Source of the DNA: Candidatus Electrothrix aestuarii
Lineage (GTDB): Bacteria; Desulfobacterota; Desulfobulbia; Desulfobulbales; Desulfobulbaceae
Reading direction: 5' to 3'
Assembly: GCA_032595685.2 (NCBI GenBank)
Contig: CP159373.1
Coordinates: 1,075,001-1,139,000 of the forward strand
Length of the DNA: 64,000 nucleotides
A model generated the notes under the pieces. The model was not told the origin of the DNA and ran no database searches. It saw only the letters and a program-made list of their open reading frames with translations. The translations under genes and the position numbers were made by a program. Of this stretch, positions 43,860 through 53,375 are shown piece by piece. Numbering within the stretch: position 1 is the stretch's first letter; each line of letters starts with the position of its first letter.

Positions 43860-46652
43860 TCACACCTTTTCAATTCGCGTTTTGATGTACTTCAGCGGCG
43901 GGGTACCCGACCAAGTACAGGCCACATTAGGCGGCAGCAAAACATTGGTATTGAAGCCCCCAATCTGCGGATACTTCGGATCACCTTCCAGGCCGTATTT
44001 CCCACCGAATCCTCCAGCTGTTGCTAAAACCCCCTGCCGAATTCCCCAAGTCACCTGAGCCCTTGCTGTGGCTTCTCCCCAGGGAGAAGAAATCAGCACC
44101 TTATCCCCATCAGTAATATTGAGCTGCCGAGCATCCTGATAATTGATCCAGACCGGATTGGAGCCATATTTTTTCATCAAAGCCGCGTTCCAATTGGTTG
44201 AACAATGCTCATGCTCGTTTATCCTGAAATACCCTATAATCATGGGGTATTTATGATCAGGCTGAAGCTCAGGCCAATCCACGAAGGGAGGAATATAGTC
44301 AGGCAGGGCATTGAGTCCGCTCTCTTTCGCCACTGGATTGATAAAATTATACTTCCCCGTCACCGTGTGCCCTGACGATCCATATCCAGCTGGCGGATTA
44401 AACGAACCCCATTCCCGGTACTTATAAAATTGCTGCGGATCCGTCACAAAATAGCCGCTTTCACGCAACAGATCCAACGTAATCCCCATACCTCGAAGCT
44501 GATTCTTCATATACTCTTCTTCAGTCTTCCAGGAAAAATACTCACCATAGCCAAGACGCTCCGCCAGCCCAGTAAAAATGTCCACCACAGATCGGGAATC
44601 GTACAGCGGAGCAACGGCCCTCTGGCCCAAAGAGAGAAAGGATTCATACATCCAATCTGATATCACCCGGCTCTGTTCAAGATAGGTACAATCCGGCAGG
44701 ATCACATCACAAAGCTCTGTGGTATTGCTCATGAAGCAATCAATGGCGCAGGAAAACTCCAATTGCCGCATAGCATGACGGGTTGAGGGTTCGGAACCAT
44801 CGGACATAACGGGGTTACCGAAATAACAGAGCATGGCCTTGAGTCGCCCGGCCTGAACATCCTCTTCAAAATAGGCAGGAATCCAGCCCTGCCAAAGTTT
44901 GCTGTTATTCAGCTTGAATTTTTCTGCATTATTGGGCGGACTTTTTTGCTCATCCCCCCAGGGAGAAGAGAGCTTCCGCTTGCTAACCAAGCTGGGGCCC
45001 CCAGGAGCGTCAAAGCTCCCAACAAGGGCGTTCAAGGCTTGAATAGCCTGGGTCGCATGCACAGCATTAGGGACCTGGGCCACACCAGTCCAGGACAAGG
45101 CCCCAACAGAGGGGGCCGCAGCGGCAAATTCCCTGGCCAAACGCTCAATGGTCGCAGCAGGCACCCCGCAAATACCTTCGGCCCAAAAAGGCGTACGCAG
45201 AATGCCATCCTCCTCGCCAAGTAGGCGTCTCTTCAAGGCGGCAAAACCATAGCACCACTCCTTAACAAATTCCTTATCATAGAGCCCCTCCGTGACTAAC
45301 ACATAGGCCATTGCCAGAGCCATTGCTCCGTCGGTTCCTGGAAGAATAGATATCCATTCAGTAGATGCTTCTGCGGTTTCGCTTTGGCGGGGATCTACGG
45401 TAACCAGCTTGGCGCCCCGCTTTATAGCCTGCTTCAGCAAAGCCAGCTTCCGTTGCCCGGCAGAGGTTACCAATTCATTGATACCGAAAAGCAAAATAAA
45501 TTCAGAATGGGCATAATCAATCCACGGCCGTTTATCATTCAGGCAATGCTCATTGGCCATGCGGTTGGGATTATCGCACATCTGGCGATGGGTGGTCTTA
45601 TTCGGGGTGCCATAGGCTGCCATCACCGCATCATGGCACCAGCTATTAAAATCATTCCCCTGGTGAAACCCCACGGTTTTGGGATCAAAACTTTTCAGGC
45701 GGGCAGAAGTCAGATCCAGTGCTTCGTCCCAGGATGCCTTTCTGAAGCGACCATTTTCCCGGATCAAAGGCGTCTTGAGACGATAGGCGGAATAGGTGTT
45801 TTTATGGGCATTGGCCCCCTTGATGCAGAGTCGCCCACCACCCTTGGGGTCACCAACCAAGCCACTGAGGCCAGTGATCACCTGATCCTTCACCTTGACA
45901 TCCTGGCCGCAGAGTCCGGCGCAGATATAACAATGGGTCTTGATTGACTGAGTTCCTCTCTCAATTTCCTGGTGCTCTTCCCTTGGGGATAAGGTCCGTG
46001 ACCAGGAGTCGAGATCCAGAACCATCAGGGCCTGAGCAAGCGGTTCCAGGTCTGTACTGTTCATGCCTGTTCGAGCCGCTTCAAGTACAGCTTGGGTCAA
46101 ATCCGCCAAACTCTGGTACCATTCTGTCTGCGCGGCAGAATGCAGCATCTCACAAAAAGCATCTGCCCATCCCAGCTGCTGAACCAGAAAGTCTTGCTGC
46201 TGTTGTTCTGTTCCTTGCTGGCCAGCCAGATGGGCCATGAATTCCAGCTCAACCGCGATATGATCGTCCAGATCCAGGTAGGCAAGGTTCTTATGCACTC
46301 CACTGTCATAATAAAGCTGGCGAACCTCAAAGACAGGCTTTTGCATAACCAAGGGTTCCTCGCTGACATGACAGGAGGCATAGGGAAAGACAGGATTCTT
46401 ACCCGCATTAAGGAAGAGTTCCGCGTATTCATAACGGAGTTCGTTATACATATCCTGTGCTACGTTTCCTTGCAAAGAGGCCAGCAGATTACTCAAGCTG
46501 GAGCGGAACAGGGCCGATGAAGCGTTCTCAGCCGCTTTGCGCAATCGGTCAAGGAATGCCTTTGCACGCATTGCCTCAATAAGGGCAAGCGAAATTTCAT
46601 CCTGATACAGGAGAGAAAGAAAACGGTATATAGCTGCGTTTACGTTATGCAT
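43860..46652 (-). CDS. TorD-type chaperone fused to a molybdopterin oxidoreductase
   Basis: 930 aa. Residues 1-~210 are a TorD/DmsD-like helical chaperone (YEYAELFLNAGKNPVFPYAS, LDLDDHIAVELEFMAHLAG). Residues ~240-930 are a complex iron-sulfur molybdoenzyme catalytic subunit: the [4Fe-4S] ligands CYICAGLCGQDV with a fourth Cys in GGRLCIKGANA, then MGD-binding segments and a likely Mo-ligand Cys in HRQMCDNPNRM. The C-terminal MGD-binding domain ends near the stop. Chaperone and enzyme are normally separate genes; here the chaperone domain occupies the place of a Tat leader, so the enzyme is probably cytoplasmic. No electron-transfer or membrane-anchor subunit is nearby. Substrate (sulfur, arsenic or selenium oxyanion?) is not decidable. 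Confidence 0.88.
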   Translation of the reverse strand: MHNVNAAIYRFLSLLYQDEISLALIEAMRAKAFLDRLRKAAENASSALFRSSLSNLLASLQGNVAQDMYNELRYEYAELFLNAGKNPVFPYASCHVSEEPLVMQKPVFEVRQLYYDSGVHKNLAYLDLDDHIAVELEFMAHLAGQQGTEQQQQDFLVQQLGWADAFCEMLHSAAQTEWYQSLADLTQAVLEAARTGMNSTDLEPLAQALMVLDLDSWSRTLSPREEHQEIERGTQSIKTHCYICAGLCGQDVKVKDQVITGLSGLVGDPKGGGRLCIKGANAHKNTYSAYRLKTPLIRENGRFRKASWDEALDLTSARLKSFDPKTVGFHQGNDFNSWCHDAVMAAYGTPNKTTHRQMCDNPNRMANEHCLNDKRPWIDYAHSEFILLFGINELVTSAGQRKLALLKQAIKRGAKLVTVDPRQSETAEASTEWISILPGTDGAMALAMAYVLVTEGLYDKEFVKEWCYGFAALKRRLLGEEDGILRTPFWAEGICGVPAATIERLAREFAAAAPSVGALSWTGVAQVPNAVHATQAIQALNALVGSFDAPGGPSLVSKRKLSSPWGDEQKSPPNNAEKFKLNNSKLWQGWIPAYFEEDVQAGRLKAMLCYFGNPVMSDGSEPSTRHAMRQLEFSCAIDCFMSNTTELCDVILPDCTYLEQSRVISDWMYESFLSLGQRAVAPLYDSRSVVDIFTGLAERLGYGEYFSWKTEEEYMKNQLRGMGITLDLLRESGYFVTDPQQFYKYREWGSFNPPAGYGSSGHTVTGKYNFINPVAKESGLNALPDYIPPFVDWPELQPDHKYPMIIGYFRINEHEHCSTNWNAALMKKYGSNPVWINYQDARQLNITDGDKVLISSPWGEATARAQVTWGIRQGVLATAGGFGGKYGLEGDPKYPQIGGFNTNVLLPPNVACTWSGTPPLKYIKTRIEKV

Positions 46653-46858
46653 TTGTCCAATCCTTAAACCCTTGGTAAAAATTTCCGGCTTGTTGACTCT
46701 AATTTTCCATGCTATTAATAGCTTAAAAAATCAGCACGATATACAAGAGACTTTCTGGTATATCACGCCACATGTTTTTTTGTCAACTTGATTTTCCTGG
46801 TAAAACAGAGGAGTTGCAGGGGCATTCGCAAAGAAATAAGGAAAGAAGAGCAGGATTT

Positions 46859-47371
46859 ATGACAGAGATAATCAAAGCAGGCATACTTTCAGATACCCAC
46901 CTCAGTCGACCAAGCAGGGAATATATTGATGCTGTCCAGCAATGCTTTGCCGACTGCCATGTGATTATCCACGCTGGCGACCTGACGGACATATCAGTGC
47001 TTGATGTTTTTTCAGACAAGACCGTGTATGCGGTCCACGGCAATTGCTGTGGCAGAAGCGCCCATACCAGCCTCCCGAGAGAACGCACCTTCCAGCTCGG
47101 TAAATTCACCATAGGCCTGCTGCATGGCTATAGCCTGGGAAGATATGCTGATAGTATTGAATCTGGGTTCTGGAATGTCTTTCCAGAGGCAGATTGTATT
47201 ATCTACGGACATACCCACGATCCCGTCTGTAAACACGTAGCAGGGAAGCTCATCATTAATCCAGGAGCCTTTCAGGTCAACAGCTGGTATAGCACCCCCG
47301 CCCCCTATGTCGTTCTGGAGGCAAGCCAAGAACTCAAAGGGAAAATTTGCGAATATCGCCCTACATCATAA
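46859..47371 (+). CDS. YfcE/MJ0936-family metallophosphoesterase
   Basis: 170 aa from the ATG at 46859 (an earlier in-frame ATG adds 29 unlikely residues). Calcineurin-like motifs are complete: GILSDTH, HAGDLTD, VHGNCC (GNxD/H motif with Cys), LLHGYS, and YGHTHDPV. Small phosphodiesterases of this family hydrolyse bis-pNPP in vitro; the in vivo substrate is unknown. It is divergent from the molybdoenzyme gene. Confidence 0.85.
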   Translation: MTEIIKAGILSDTHLSRPSREYIDAVQQCFADCHVIIHAGDLTDISVLDVFSDKTVYAVHGNCCGRSAHTSLPRERTFQLGKFTIGLLHGYSLGRYADSIESGFWNVFPEADCIIYGHTHDPVCKHVAGKLIINPGAFQVNSWYSTPAPYVVLEASQELKGKICEYRPTS

Positions 47372-47437
47372 GCTGTCATACGGCATAACCGTAGCCCTAT
47401 ATCTTACCCCATCATCCCAAGAGAAAAGGAGGATTCT

Positions 47438-48217
47438 ATGGAGTCTCGAAAAATCATCATGGTACTGAGCGCTACTCTCTGTTTACTGCTAACAAGCTGC
47501 GCACTCATCGGATCAGGAGGAATTTCCACAGCATTGGATAACACCAGCTGGGTGCTGGAACGTCTGCATGACCAACCGGTAATGCAAGGCCGTCAACTCA
47601 CGCTTAATTTTGAAAAAGAAAACATTAACGGCTCAGCAGGCTGCAACAGCTATTCCGGGTCATATAGAGGGGATAACGATGGCGCATGGCATATCACAAA
47701 TCTCAGCTTCACAGAGATGGCGTGCAGCCCCAATCAGGTCATGGTGCAGGAGGGACGATTTCTGGACACTCTGCAGGCAGCAACATCCTACGAGATTATG
47801 GGTGATAAATTGACCTTGAAAAACGTGGACCACCAGATTCTGGCCGTCTTTATGGTACCGAAACAAGGTTTACAAGGCACGTCATGGCTGGTAACCGAAT
47901 ATGATAGCGGTGCAGGTCTCACCAGTATCATCCCCGGCTCTGACGTCACCGCCACCTTCGGGATTGACGGTCGAGTGACTGGCTCTGCGGGCTGTAATAG
48001 TTATTTTGCTGGCTATACAACCAGTGCTTCCGATATGAGTGTCAAAGTCGCCCAGGTCGGCCTGACTCGCAGGCTCTGTCAACCAGCTGATGCGATGATA
48101 CAGGAAGGCAATTTTATCACAGCATTAAAGTCTGCCAGCAACTATCAGATTGCGGGGCGTTTCCTGACACTGAAGAAAGCAGACGGATCTAAGGTTATGC
48201 ACCTGAAGAGGAATTAA
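47438..48217 (+). CDS. Lipoprotein with two META (HslJ-like) domains
   Basis: 259 aa. The lipobox is LLTSC (residues ~18-22), so the mature N-terminal Cys is lipidated. Two META/DUF306 repeats follow: NTSWVLERLHDQPV with NGSAGCNSYSGSY, then GTSWLVTEYDSGAG with TGSAGCNSYFAGYT. META-domain proteins such as HslJ have been linked to motility, heat shock and novobiocin resistance, without a known mechanism. Outer- or inner-membrane location cannot be set. RBS AAGGAGG. Confidence 0.85.
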   Translation: MESRKIIMVLSATLCLLLTSCALIGSGGISTALDNTSWVLERLHDQPVMQGRQLTLNFEKENINGSAGCNSYSGSYRGDNDGAWHITNLSFTEMACSPNQVMVQEGRFLDTLQAATSYEIMGDKLTLKNVDHQILAVFMVPKQGLQGTSWLVTEYDSGAGLTSIIPGSDVTATFGIDGRVTGSAGCNSYFAGYTTSASDMSVKVAQVGLTRRLCQPADAMIQEGNFITALKSASNYQIAGRFLTLKKADGSKVMHLKRN

Positions 48218-48327
48218 GCCAGGACTGTATCTGTATCTATGGTAGGTTGTTGCTCGGCACTAAACTCGAACTGCTGTGACTGATTTCACCAGACAGACTT
48301 TTGTGCTGGAGACTGAGGAAAAACTGC

Positions 48328-48366
48328 CGGAGACGCTCCATGCTCTTTCTGTGGAGCGTATCTCCG
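48328..48366. terminator. Possible terminator hairpin after the META lipoprotein gene
   Basis: CGGAGACGCTCCA pairs with TGGAGCG-TA-TCTCCG (two-base bulge) with an 11-base loop. No strong T-run follows on either strand, so termination is uncertain. Confidence 0.4.
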
Positions 48367-48498
48367 CATTATAGAATAGACTTGTTCTTTCATAACCTTG
48401 TTAACTACAACCTGCCCTTCTTCGTTAAAACAGGTAAAACATCTAAACAAATTAGCGTACTATCTCTTAACTAATCATAGAAGAATCAAATTTCCATG

Positions 48499-50793
48499 TC
48501 ATCTTATAGGTTTTAATTCCGCGCTATGAAGAATATACTCTTCGTTTGATAATCCAAAATCAAGCCGAATCTGTCCCTTGAGACGTTCCACAGGCAGAAA
48601 AAAATAGAGTTTATTTCTTCCTTGCTGAACACCTCTAATTATACTGTGCTGTTGAGAATATCGTTTTTCGTTATCAATCAAATAAAAAAGTTGAACCGCT
48701 GATTTCAATGGACTAGTTACAATCAACTGCAATACTGCAGATTGATGATAAGTGTGGACAAAACTTGGCAGCAGGAGATACGGATCCTCCCCTACAACCT
48801 GGATAGAAATTCCACCATCAATTTGCGAAACTTTTACCGAGTGTTGAGCTATAACTCTTGATAAATCCAGTCGTTCTTCACTCCTTTTATTCACGTCGTC
48901 ATCATGGTTAAATTCGTACTCCAAGTTGCGATACCATATACGACTCTTCCGAACTTGGAGCCATCTTTCTCCCTTCAAGGGGATCGGCCTGTCTTCAGCT
49001 TGATACATAATACACGACCATTTATCTTCATATTGGGAATTGATATGCCTTACTTCCGTTCCCTGCCTCATTAATCTCCACGTAAGGGGATAGTCGCAAG
49101 TATCCCCGAAAGACAATAATCCCACCTGACGACATTGAAGCCTGTCAGACATTTTAATTATAAGGTCATGCTCTTTCTTTAGGGCGGGAGATGAATAATA
49201 TCTATCCTCCCTGGATTCTATCCCCTGAAAAAAATTTGATAATGGCAAAGATCTCGATTTATTACGTGCAACAGCGGTAAAGCTAAACATGAGTGAAAAA
49301 ACCGCCACTACAGAAAAGACAGTTCGAAACAAATAAAACGTTTTTTTGTTATTTTTTAACAAGCTGGACAATAAAACAGATGAGCAGGGAAGCAAGATAA
49401 AAAGAGGGAGCTGGAGCCTACTAATCCAAGGTTGATTTCTCACAATAAGACCAAACAACAACCAGCTAATGAGCGGTGATATAGAAACACAGAATAGAGC
49501 TATCCTTTCTTTCATCCTGAAAAAAACAAACGGAAAGGACAGTAGGGTAAGCAAGAACACAAAAGCCATGGTGAGTAGCTGAACAGGGTTGCCAATAAAA
49601 TCCTGATGAGGATGAAAGACGTTAGCAACGTAACCTAAGTCCCTTGTATACCCAATCTGCCGCAGTACCTTTTGGGTTACTACAGGCCATGACAAATGTT
49701 GTCCTGTTATTGTAAGTGGATTACTCAAACGCTCTGCATTCCAACCTGAGAATAGCGGATAAACTTCAGGACGAGGATTAGAATACTGTACTTTTCTCCA
49801 AAGATCAGGCCCCGCAACAACTGCAATAACGGCTACCAAGATAAGCGCTCCGATAAAAGTTTTTTTCCTTTGAGGGGAGGCTGTCAGCTGAAATATCTGA
49901 AGAAAAATTCCAAAAAAAACAAAAGGGAAAGCAACAATAAGACTCGTTGGTTTAACAAGAAATCCAGATGCCAAACAGAGACCAAGAAGAAAATAGTCTT
50001 TCAAACCTATGTTCCTCGCTTCGCCTCGTAACAAACGGATACTTGCAATTATTATCGCCAAGACCATCACAGAGCATACTAAATCATTTTGAGTAGTTAC
50101 AGCCTGAAACAAAAGCATTGGAGTCGTAAGCGTTACCAAGACAATTGGAGTAATTAACTTTCCAGAAACTCTACAAACTTTAAGTAAATAAAAAACAGAT
50201 GAGGCAAGAACGACATAAGAAAAAAGTTGGACAAAATTAGCAAGATAATCTCCAGAAACCAATAATTGAAGAAAAAGTATCAAGTACTCGGCACCTGGTC
50301 CCATTTCATTCTGTCTATTGATATTTGTAGGAAAATACTCTACGCTTTGAAAGTGTATCCAATGTGCAACCCGTCCCATATGATATGTCATGCTGTCCCA
50401 AGTATTAGGAGGACACATAAATGCCTGGTAACATAACAAAATAAAGATGGGAGCCAAAACTATGATACTGGTTTGTGACCGCAATAATTTAGAGACGTTA
50501 GACAATCTTTTTACTAATCGGAATAAAAAATATTTATCATTACGTCTTAACCAGCTTCCCCAAAGCACAAGCAAAAAAAGGTGTGATCCTAACACTGTCT
50601 CCCTGTTTACTAAGCTGAAGAGGCTCAATATATTAAAGAGAACTGTTTCCAATGCGATAAAACAGGCTAGAGCTGGTGCAGCCGCCCCTAGCACCGGAGT
50701 TGGACGTAATTTCACGACAAATGCCATGCTTGAAAAAAACACCGCAAAAAACATAAAAAATGAAAAAACAATTACCAACATAACGTTACCCAC
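48499..50793 (-). CDS. Multi-spanning GT-C type membrane glycosyltransferase-like protein
   Basis: 764 aa with about 12 hydrophobic helices in the first ~530 residues and a soluble C-terminal domain of ~230. Just after the second or third helix comes a periplasmic loop with an acidic residue (CPPNTWDSMTYHMGR, then PTNINRQNEMGPGAEYLI), the usual place of the catalytic Asp in PMT/GT39-like enzymes that use polyprenyl-phosphate sugars. It probably glycosylates a lipid or envelope polymer; the precise family is uncertain. It is AT-rich relative to neighbours and stands alone. Confidence 0.6.
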   Translation of the reverse strand: MGNVMLVIVFSFFMFFAVFFSSMAFVVKLRPTPVLGAAAPALACFIALETVLFNILSLFSLVNRETVLGSHLFLLVLWGSWLRRNDKYFLFRLVKRLSNVSKLLRSQTSIIVLAPIFILLCYQAFMCPPNTWDSMTYHMGRVAHWIHFQSVEYFPTNINRQNEMGPGAEYLILFLQLLVSGDYLANFVQLFSYVVLASSVFYLLKVCRVSGKLITPIVLVTLTTPMLLFQAVTTQNDLVCSVMVLAIIIASIRLLRGEARNIGLKDYFLLGLCLASGFLVKPTSLIVAFPFVFFGIFLQIFQLTASPQRKKTFIGALILVAVIAVVAGPDLWRKVQYSNPRPEVYPLFSGWNAERLSNPLTITGQHLSWPVVTQKVLRQIGYTRDLGYVANVFHPHQDFIGNPVQLLTMAFVFLLTLLSFPFVFFRMKERIALFCVSISPLISWLLFGLIVRNQPWISRLQLPLFILLPCSSVLLSSLLKNNKKTFYLFRTVFSVVAVFSLMFSFTAVARNKSRSLPLSNFFQGIESREDRYYSSPALKKEHDLIIKMSDRLQCRQVGLLSFGDTCDYPLTWRLMRQGTEVRHINSQYEDKWSCIMYQAEDRPIPLKGERWLQVRKSRIWYRNLEYEFNHDDDVNKRSEERLDLSRVIAQHSVKVSQIDGGISIQVVGEDPYLLLPSFVHTYHQSAVLQLIVTSPLKSAVQLFYLIDNEKRYSQQHSIIRGVQQGRNKLYFFLPVERLKGQIRLDFGLSNEEYILHSAELKPIR

Positions 50794-50847
50794 ACCCAGA
50801 AAAGTTAATCTCTACAAATAACTAGGCTATCATAATATAAAAAAACA

Positions 50848-50872
50848 GCCATCAGCTTTAACAGCTGATGGC
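50848..50872 (-). terminator. Rho-independent terminator of the tyrosine phosphatase gene
   Basis: On the minus strand GCCATCAGCT-GTTAA-AGCTGATGGC is followed by GTTTTTTTATATTATG. It lies 58 bp beyond the phosphatase stop codon. Confidence 0.85.
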
Positions 50873-50930
50873 ATCGTACAGGGCGATAAGCACAAGGATA
50901 AAAGCTAAGCACGAACTCAGACAAGAGTGC

Positions 50931-51461
50931 TCAGCTCTTCAGCAAGGTGTTCCTTAAGAAGGTTATGAGATCTTTTTCATAGAGGTATTCTTCAACTTCA
51001 CCGAATTCCTTCAAGGCCAGGCGGACATCTCCGTCAGATGTCAGGCCCTCTGTCTGCATATACTCCTCAATGATCACAGGCCGCTCTATACCTATCGCCA
51101 GGAGAAGCAACGCAGTAATAATACCGGTCCTGTCCTTACCGTAGGTACAATGGAGCAAGAGTGGGAATGCCCCCTCTTCGCAGATACTGGCAGTGACCTT
51201 GTTGACCCAATCCCGCACAGTGCCGTTGAGAGTCAGATAATTACCAGCCGAATCAATGGCCGGAATATGGAGCTGATTTTTTGACGGGAAGACCTGGTCT
51301 TCTTCTGTCCGCAGATTGAGAATGGTCTGCACATCCGGCAACTCGCTTTCATCAGCGAGCTTATTGACCGTTCCTCCACGATACAGCATGCCCTCACGCA
51401 TGATCTCCTGACCACAAATATGGTTTACGGTTTTCCCGACATCTCGTAAATTAGGTATCAT
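50931..51461 (-). CDS. Tyrosine-protein phosphatase (Y_phosphatase3-like)
   Basis: 176 aa. N-terminal NLRDVGKTVNHICG and YRGGTVNKLADE followed by ILNLRTEEDQ, then the catalytic loop LLHCTYGKDRTG (HCX5R). This is the pattern of bacterial dual-specificity or tyrosine phosphatases. Single-gene transcription unit with its own terminator. Substrate unknown; a phosphoinositide or protein target is possible. Confidence 0.85.
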   Translation of the reverse strand: MIPNLRDVGKTVNHICGQEIMREGMLYRGGTVNKLADESELPDVQTILNLRTEEDQVFPSKNQLHIPAIDSAGNYLTLNGTVRDWVNKVTASICEEGAFPLLLHCTYGKDRTGIITALLLLAIGIERPVIIEEYMQTEGLTSDGDVRLALKEFGEVEEYLYEKDLITFLRNTLLKS

Positions 51462-51536
51462 AATGCGATTACACCAGTGTTGACATAGAATCTGTCTGTT
51501 GTTTTACTCTCTGAAGAGAAACGGCAAGGCTTCCCA

Positions 51537-51848
51537 TTATTCTCCATCCCAAGGATTGACCAGTACGGCTCCTCCGGCTTCCATATCAGATATATTCCGT
51601 GTAGCCACAGCAAAACTATGTCGTATTGCGGTGGCTGCGATCATACCGTCTATGATCGGCATGATTTTTCCAGACATTTCCGCCTTTGCCTGCATTTTTC
51701 CCCAGACAGCGGCTACCTGGAGATCAAAGGGGATAATCCTTCCCCTGAACCGTTCCTGAAGGTCTTCATCAACCCATTGTAACAGCATTTTTCGTCTTCC
51801 GTTATTGTCCGGCTTTACGGTTTTACGATTACAGCAGGCGACAGTCAT
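51537..51848 (-). pseudogene. VapC/FitB-type PIN toxin, C-terminal half only
   Basis: Coding content from about 51790 down: WVDEDLQERFRGRIIPFDLQ, PIIDGMIAATAIRHSF, VATRNISDMEAGG and a final VNPW are the second half of a FitB-like PIN domain. The N-terminal LLDTNV half with the first catalytic Asp is missing, so the toxin is inactive. Its start region overlaps the end of the next VapC gene. See the antitoxin fragment at 52563-52691. Confidence 0.7.
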
Positions 51849-52200
51849 AGGCTGAAAACTTACTGTCTTCTGTCATGAGATAATACCCGTTGGCAATGGA
51901 CTGTGCTATCAGCATTCGGTCAAAGGGATCTTTATGATGAAAGGGCATATTTTTCAGCAGTAAGGCTTCCTGCCCTCGAAAATCAAGGAGTTCGAAACCG
52001 CTCTGTCGCACCATTTCGACAGGGTCATATTCCACTTTTAATTTACCTATTGATGATTTGATCATGATCTCGGCAATGGAAACAGAACTCACATAAATCG
52101 TGTTTGCCAGGGTCTCCAGCTCAGCTCTTTTGTCATCGTTGATTCTGGAAGGGTCGGCAAGCGCCCAGAGAAAGATATGGGTGTCGATAAGGAGCTTCAT
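51829..52200 (-). CDS. vapC: VapC-family PIN-domain toxin
   Basis: 123 aa, complete. PIN ribonuclease motifs: LLIDTHIFLWAL with the first Asp, the conserved Glu in SVSIAEIMIKSSIGK, and DPFDRMLIAQSI with the later Asp, then LMTEDSKFSAYD. Cleaves RNA when not bound by antitoxin. The start overlaps the antitoxin stop by 4 bp (ATGA), typical of type II TA operons. Confidence 0.88.
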   Translation of the reverse strand: MKLLIDTHIFLWALADPSRINDDKRAELETLANTIYVSSVSIAEIMIKSSIGKLKVEYDPVEMVRQSGFELLDFRGQEALLLKNMPFHHKDPFDRMLIAQSIANGYYLMTEDSKFSAYDCRLL

Positions 52201-52451
52201 GAAGCATCGTTCTCGTCAGGTGTCTCTTGACCATAAAACATTTCGTTGATGATTTTACTTTCCTCCATGATGTCATCAGGTACTTCCATTTTCCCTGCCA
52301 GTATCCCCAGAGTTCGCTTTCCTTTCGGTTTATGCGGCACGAGTTCCACAAGCGGTAGGTTGTTTTTCGCAATGATGATTTCTTCACCGTAACAGGCCCT
52401 GGTCACCAGCTTGGAAAGGTTTGTTTTTGCCTCAGAAATATTAACAATCAT
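52197..52451 (-). CDS. Phd/YefM-family antitoxin
   Basis: 84 aa from the ATG at 52451 (RBS AGGAGG seven bases before). MIVNISEAKTNLSKLVTRA is the classic Phd/YefM N-terminus, followed by GEEIIIAKNNLPLVELVPH; the acidic C-terminal tail would wrap the toxin. It precedes and overlaps the VapC gene. Expected to autoregulate its own promoter. Confidence 0.88.
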   Translation of the reverse strand: MIVNISEAKTNLSKLVTRACYGEEIIIAKNNLPLVELVPHKPKGKRTLGILAGKMEVPDDIMEESKIINEMFYGQETPDENDAS

Positions 52452-52562
52452 GCCGTCCTCCTGTAAATAAATATGTTTATCATGGCTTATTGTACCAAAG
52501 TAGACCAGGTTGGTCAACATAACAGGACAACGGATTCTACGCCGCGTAAAAAGAGAACATTT

Positions 52563-52691
52563 TTAAAAATAGCGGGTCTCTCTGCCGTGCTTGGTGACTA
52601 TCTGAGGACCGTTATGCTGCGCCTGTTCAACCAGTCTACTGAACCTGTTTTTCGCTTCCTGAAGCTGCCAGTGTTTTTGTTTTTCGAGCAT
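52563..52691 (-). pseudogene. Phd/YefM-type antitoxin, N-terminal fragment
   Basis: 42 codons from the ATG at 52691: HWQLQEAKNRFSRLVEQA and GPQIVTKHGRET are the recognisable first half of a Phd antitoxin; then RYF and TAA, where a VVL segment would normally follow. It pairs naturally with the C-terminal PIN fragment at 51537-51848. Together they look like one FitAB-type operon cut in the middle by the intact TA pair at 51829-52451. Confidence 0.65.
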
Positions 52692-52880
52692 GATGTTTCC
52701 TCCTGCCGGGGGATTTGCTAATCCTGGCCTGTCTAGACAGATTGTATAGATTTGAGAGTGTTATGTCAATTTGGGAGGGGGAAGCGAGGTTTGGGGCTAA
52801 CCGGCTCTTATCGATATATCACTTTAAATTCACTGACTATTTAGTAGAAGGCCAAAAGAGATAATAAGATTCAGTATAAG

Positions 52881-53300
52881 ATTCAGGGTACGTCCCCTAT
52901 TATCAAAGAGATTTCCAAGAGTAAGAAAATATTTTTCACCGACACCGGGATACGCAATCTTCAGATAAAAAACTTCAATATTCCGTCACTGCGCTCGGAT
53001 ATAGGCCCTCTGTATGAAAACTATGTTTTTACCGTACTGGAGCAGGATGCGGACCTTCTCACATCCAACTATTTCTACCGGACCCAGGCCAAAACGGAAA
53101 TTGATTTTATCACGGTCAGGGAACAGCAGTGTCGGCTGATTGAAGTGAAGGCGGGAGTCTTTGACAGGCCGGTCAAAGCGATGAGTGCTTTTGAGAAGAA
53201 ATATCAGGGGCAATTTGCCGAAATCAGCAAGACTGTTATCAACAGGTCGTGCCTTGCCTGGAAGAACGGGTTTCGTTTTCTTCCGGCTTGGTTGTTGTGA
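52881..53300 (+). pseudogene. DUF4143-type AAA ATPase, C-terminal fragment
   Basis: About 139 codons without a start: KIFFTDTGIRN, RSDIGPLYENYVFTVLEQ, FYRTQAKTEIDFI, IEVKAG. These are the C-terminal DUF4143 (PD-(D/E)XK-like) part of AAA_14 ATPases. The P-loop domain is missing and upstream sequence is not coding, so this is a decayed 3' end. Confidence 0.7.
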
Positions 53301-53375
53301 GAATGATTTTTTTTTGCACGGCTTCCGTGTCCGCCAATGCAACCCGGCGTAATACCATATCAATACCTGTTGATT

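Noticed and set aside
44946..45947. Plus-strand ORFs antisense to the molybdoenzyme gene
   Set aside because: Shadows of a well-supported minus-strand gene; their translations show no domain.
52473..52721. 82-codon plus-strand ORF
   Set aside because: It runs antisense across the antitoxin promoter and the antitoxin fragment, has no RBS and no recognisable content.
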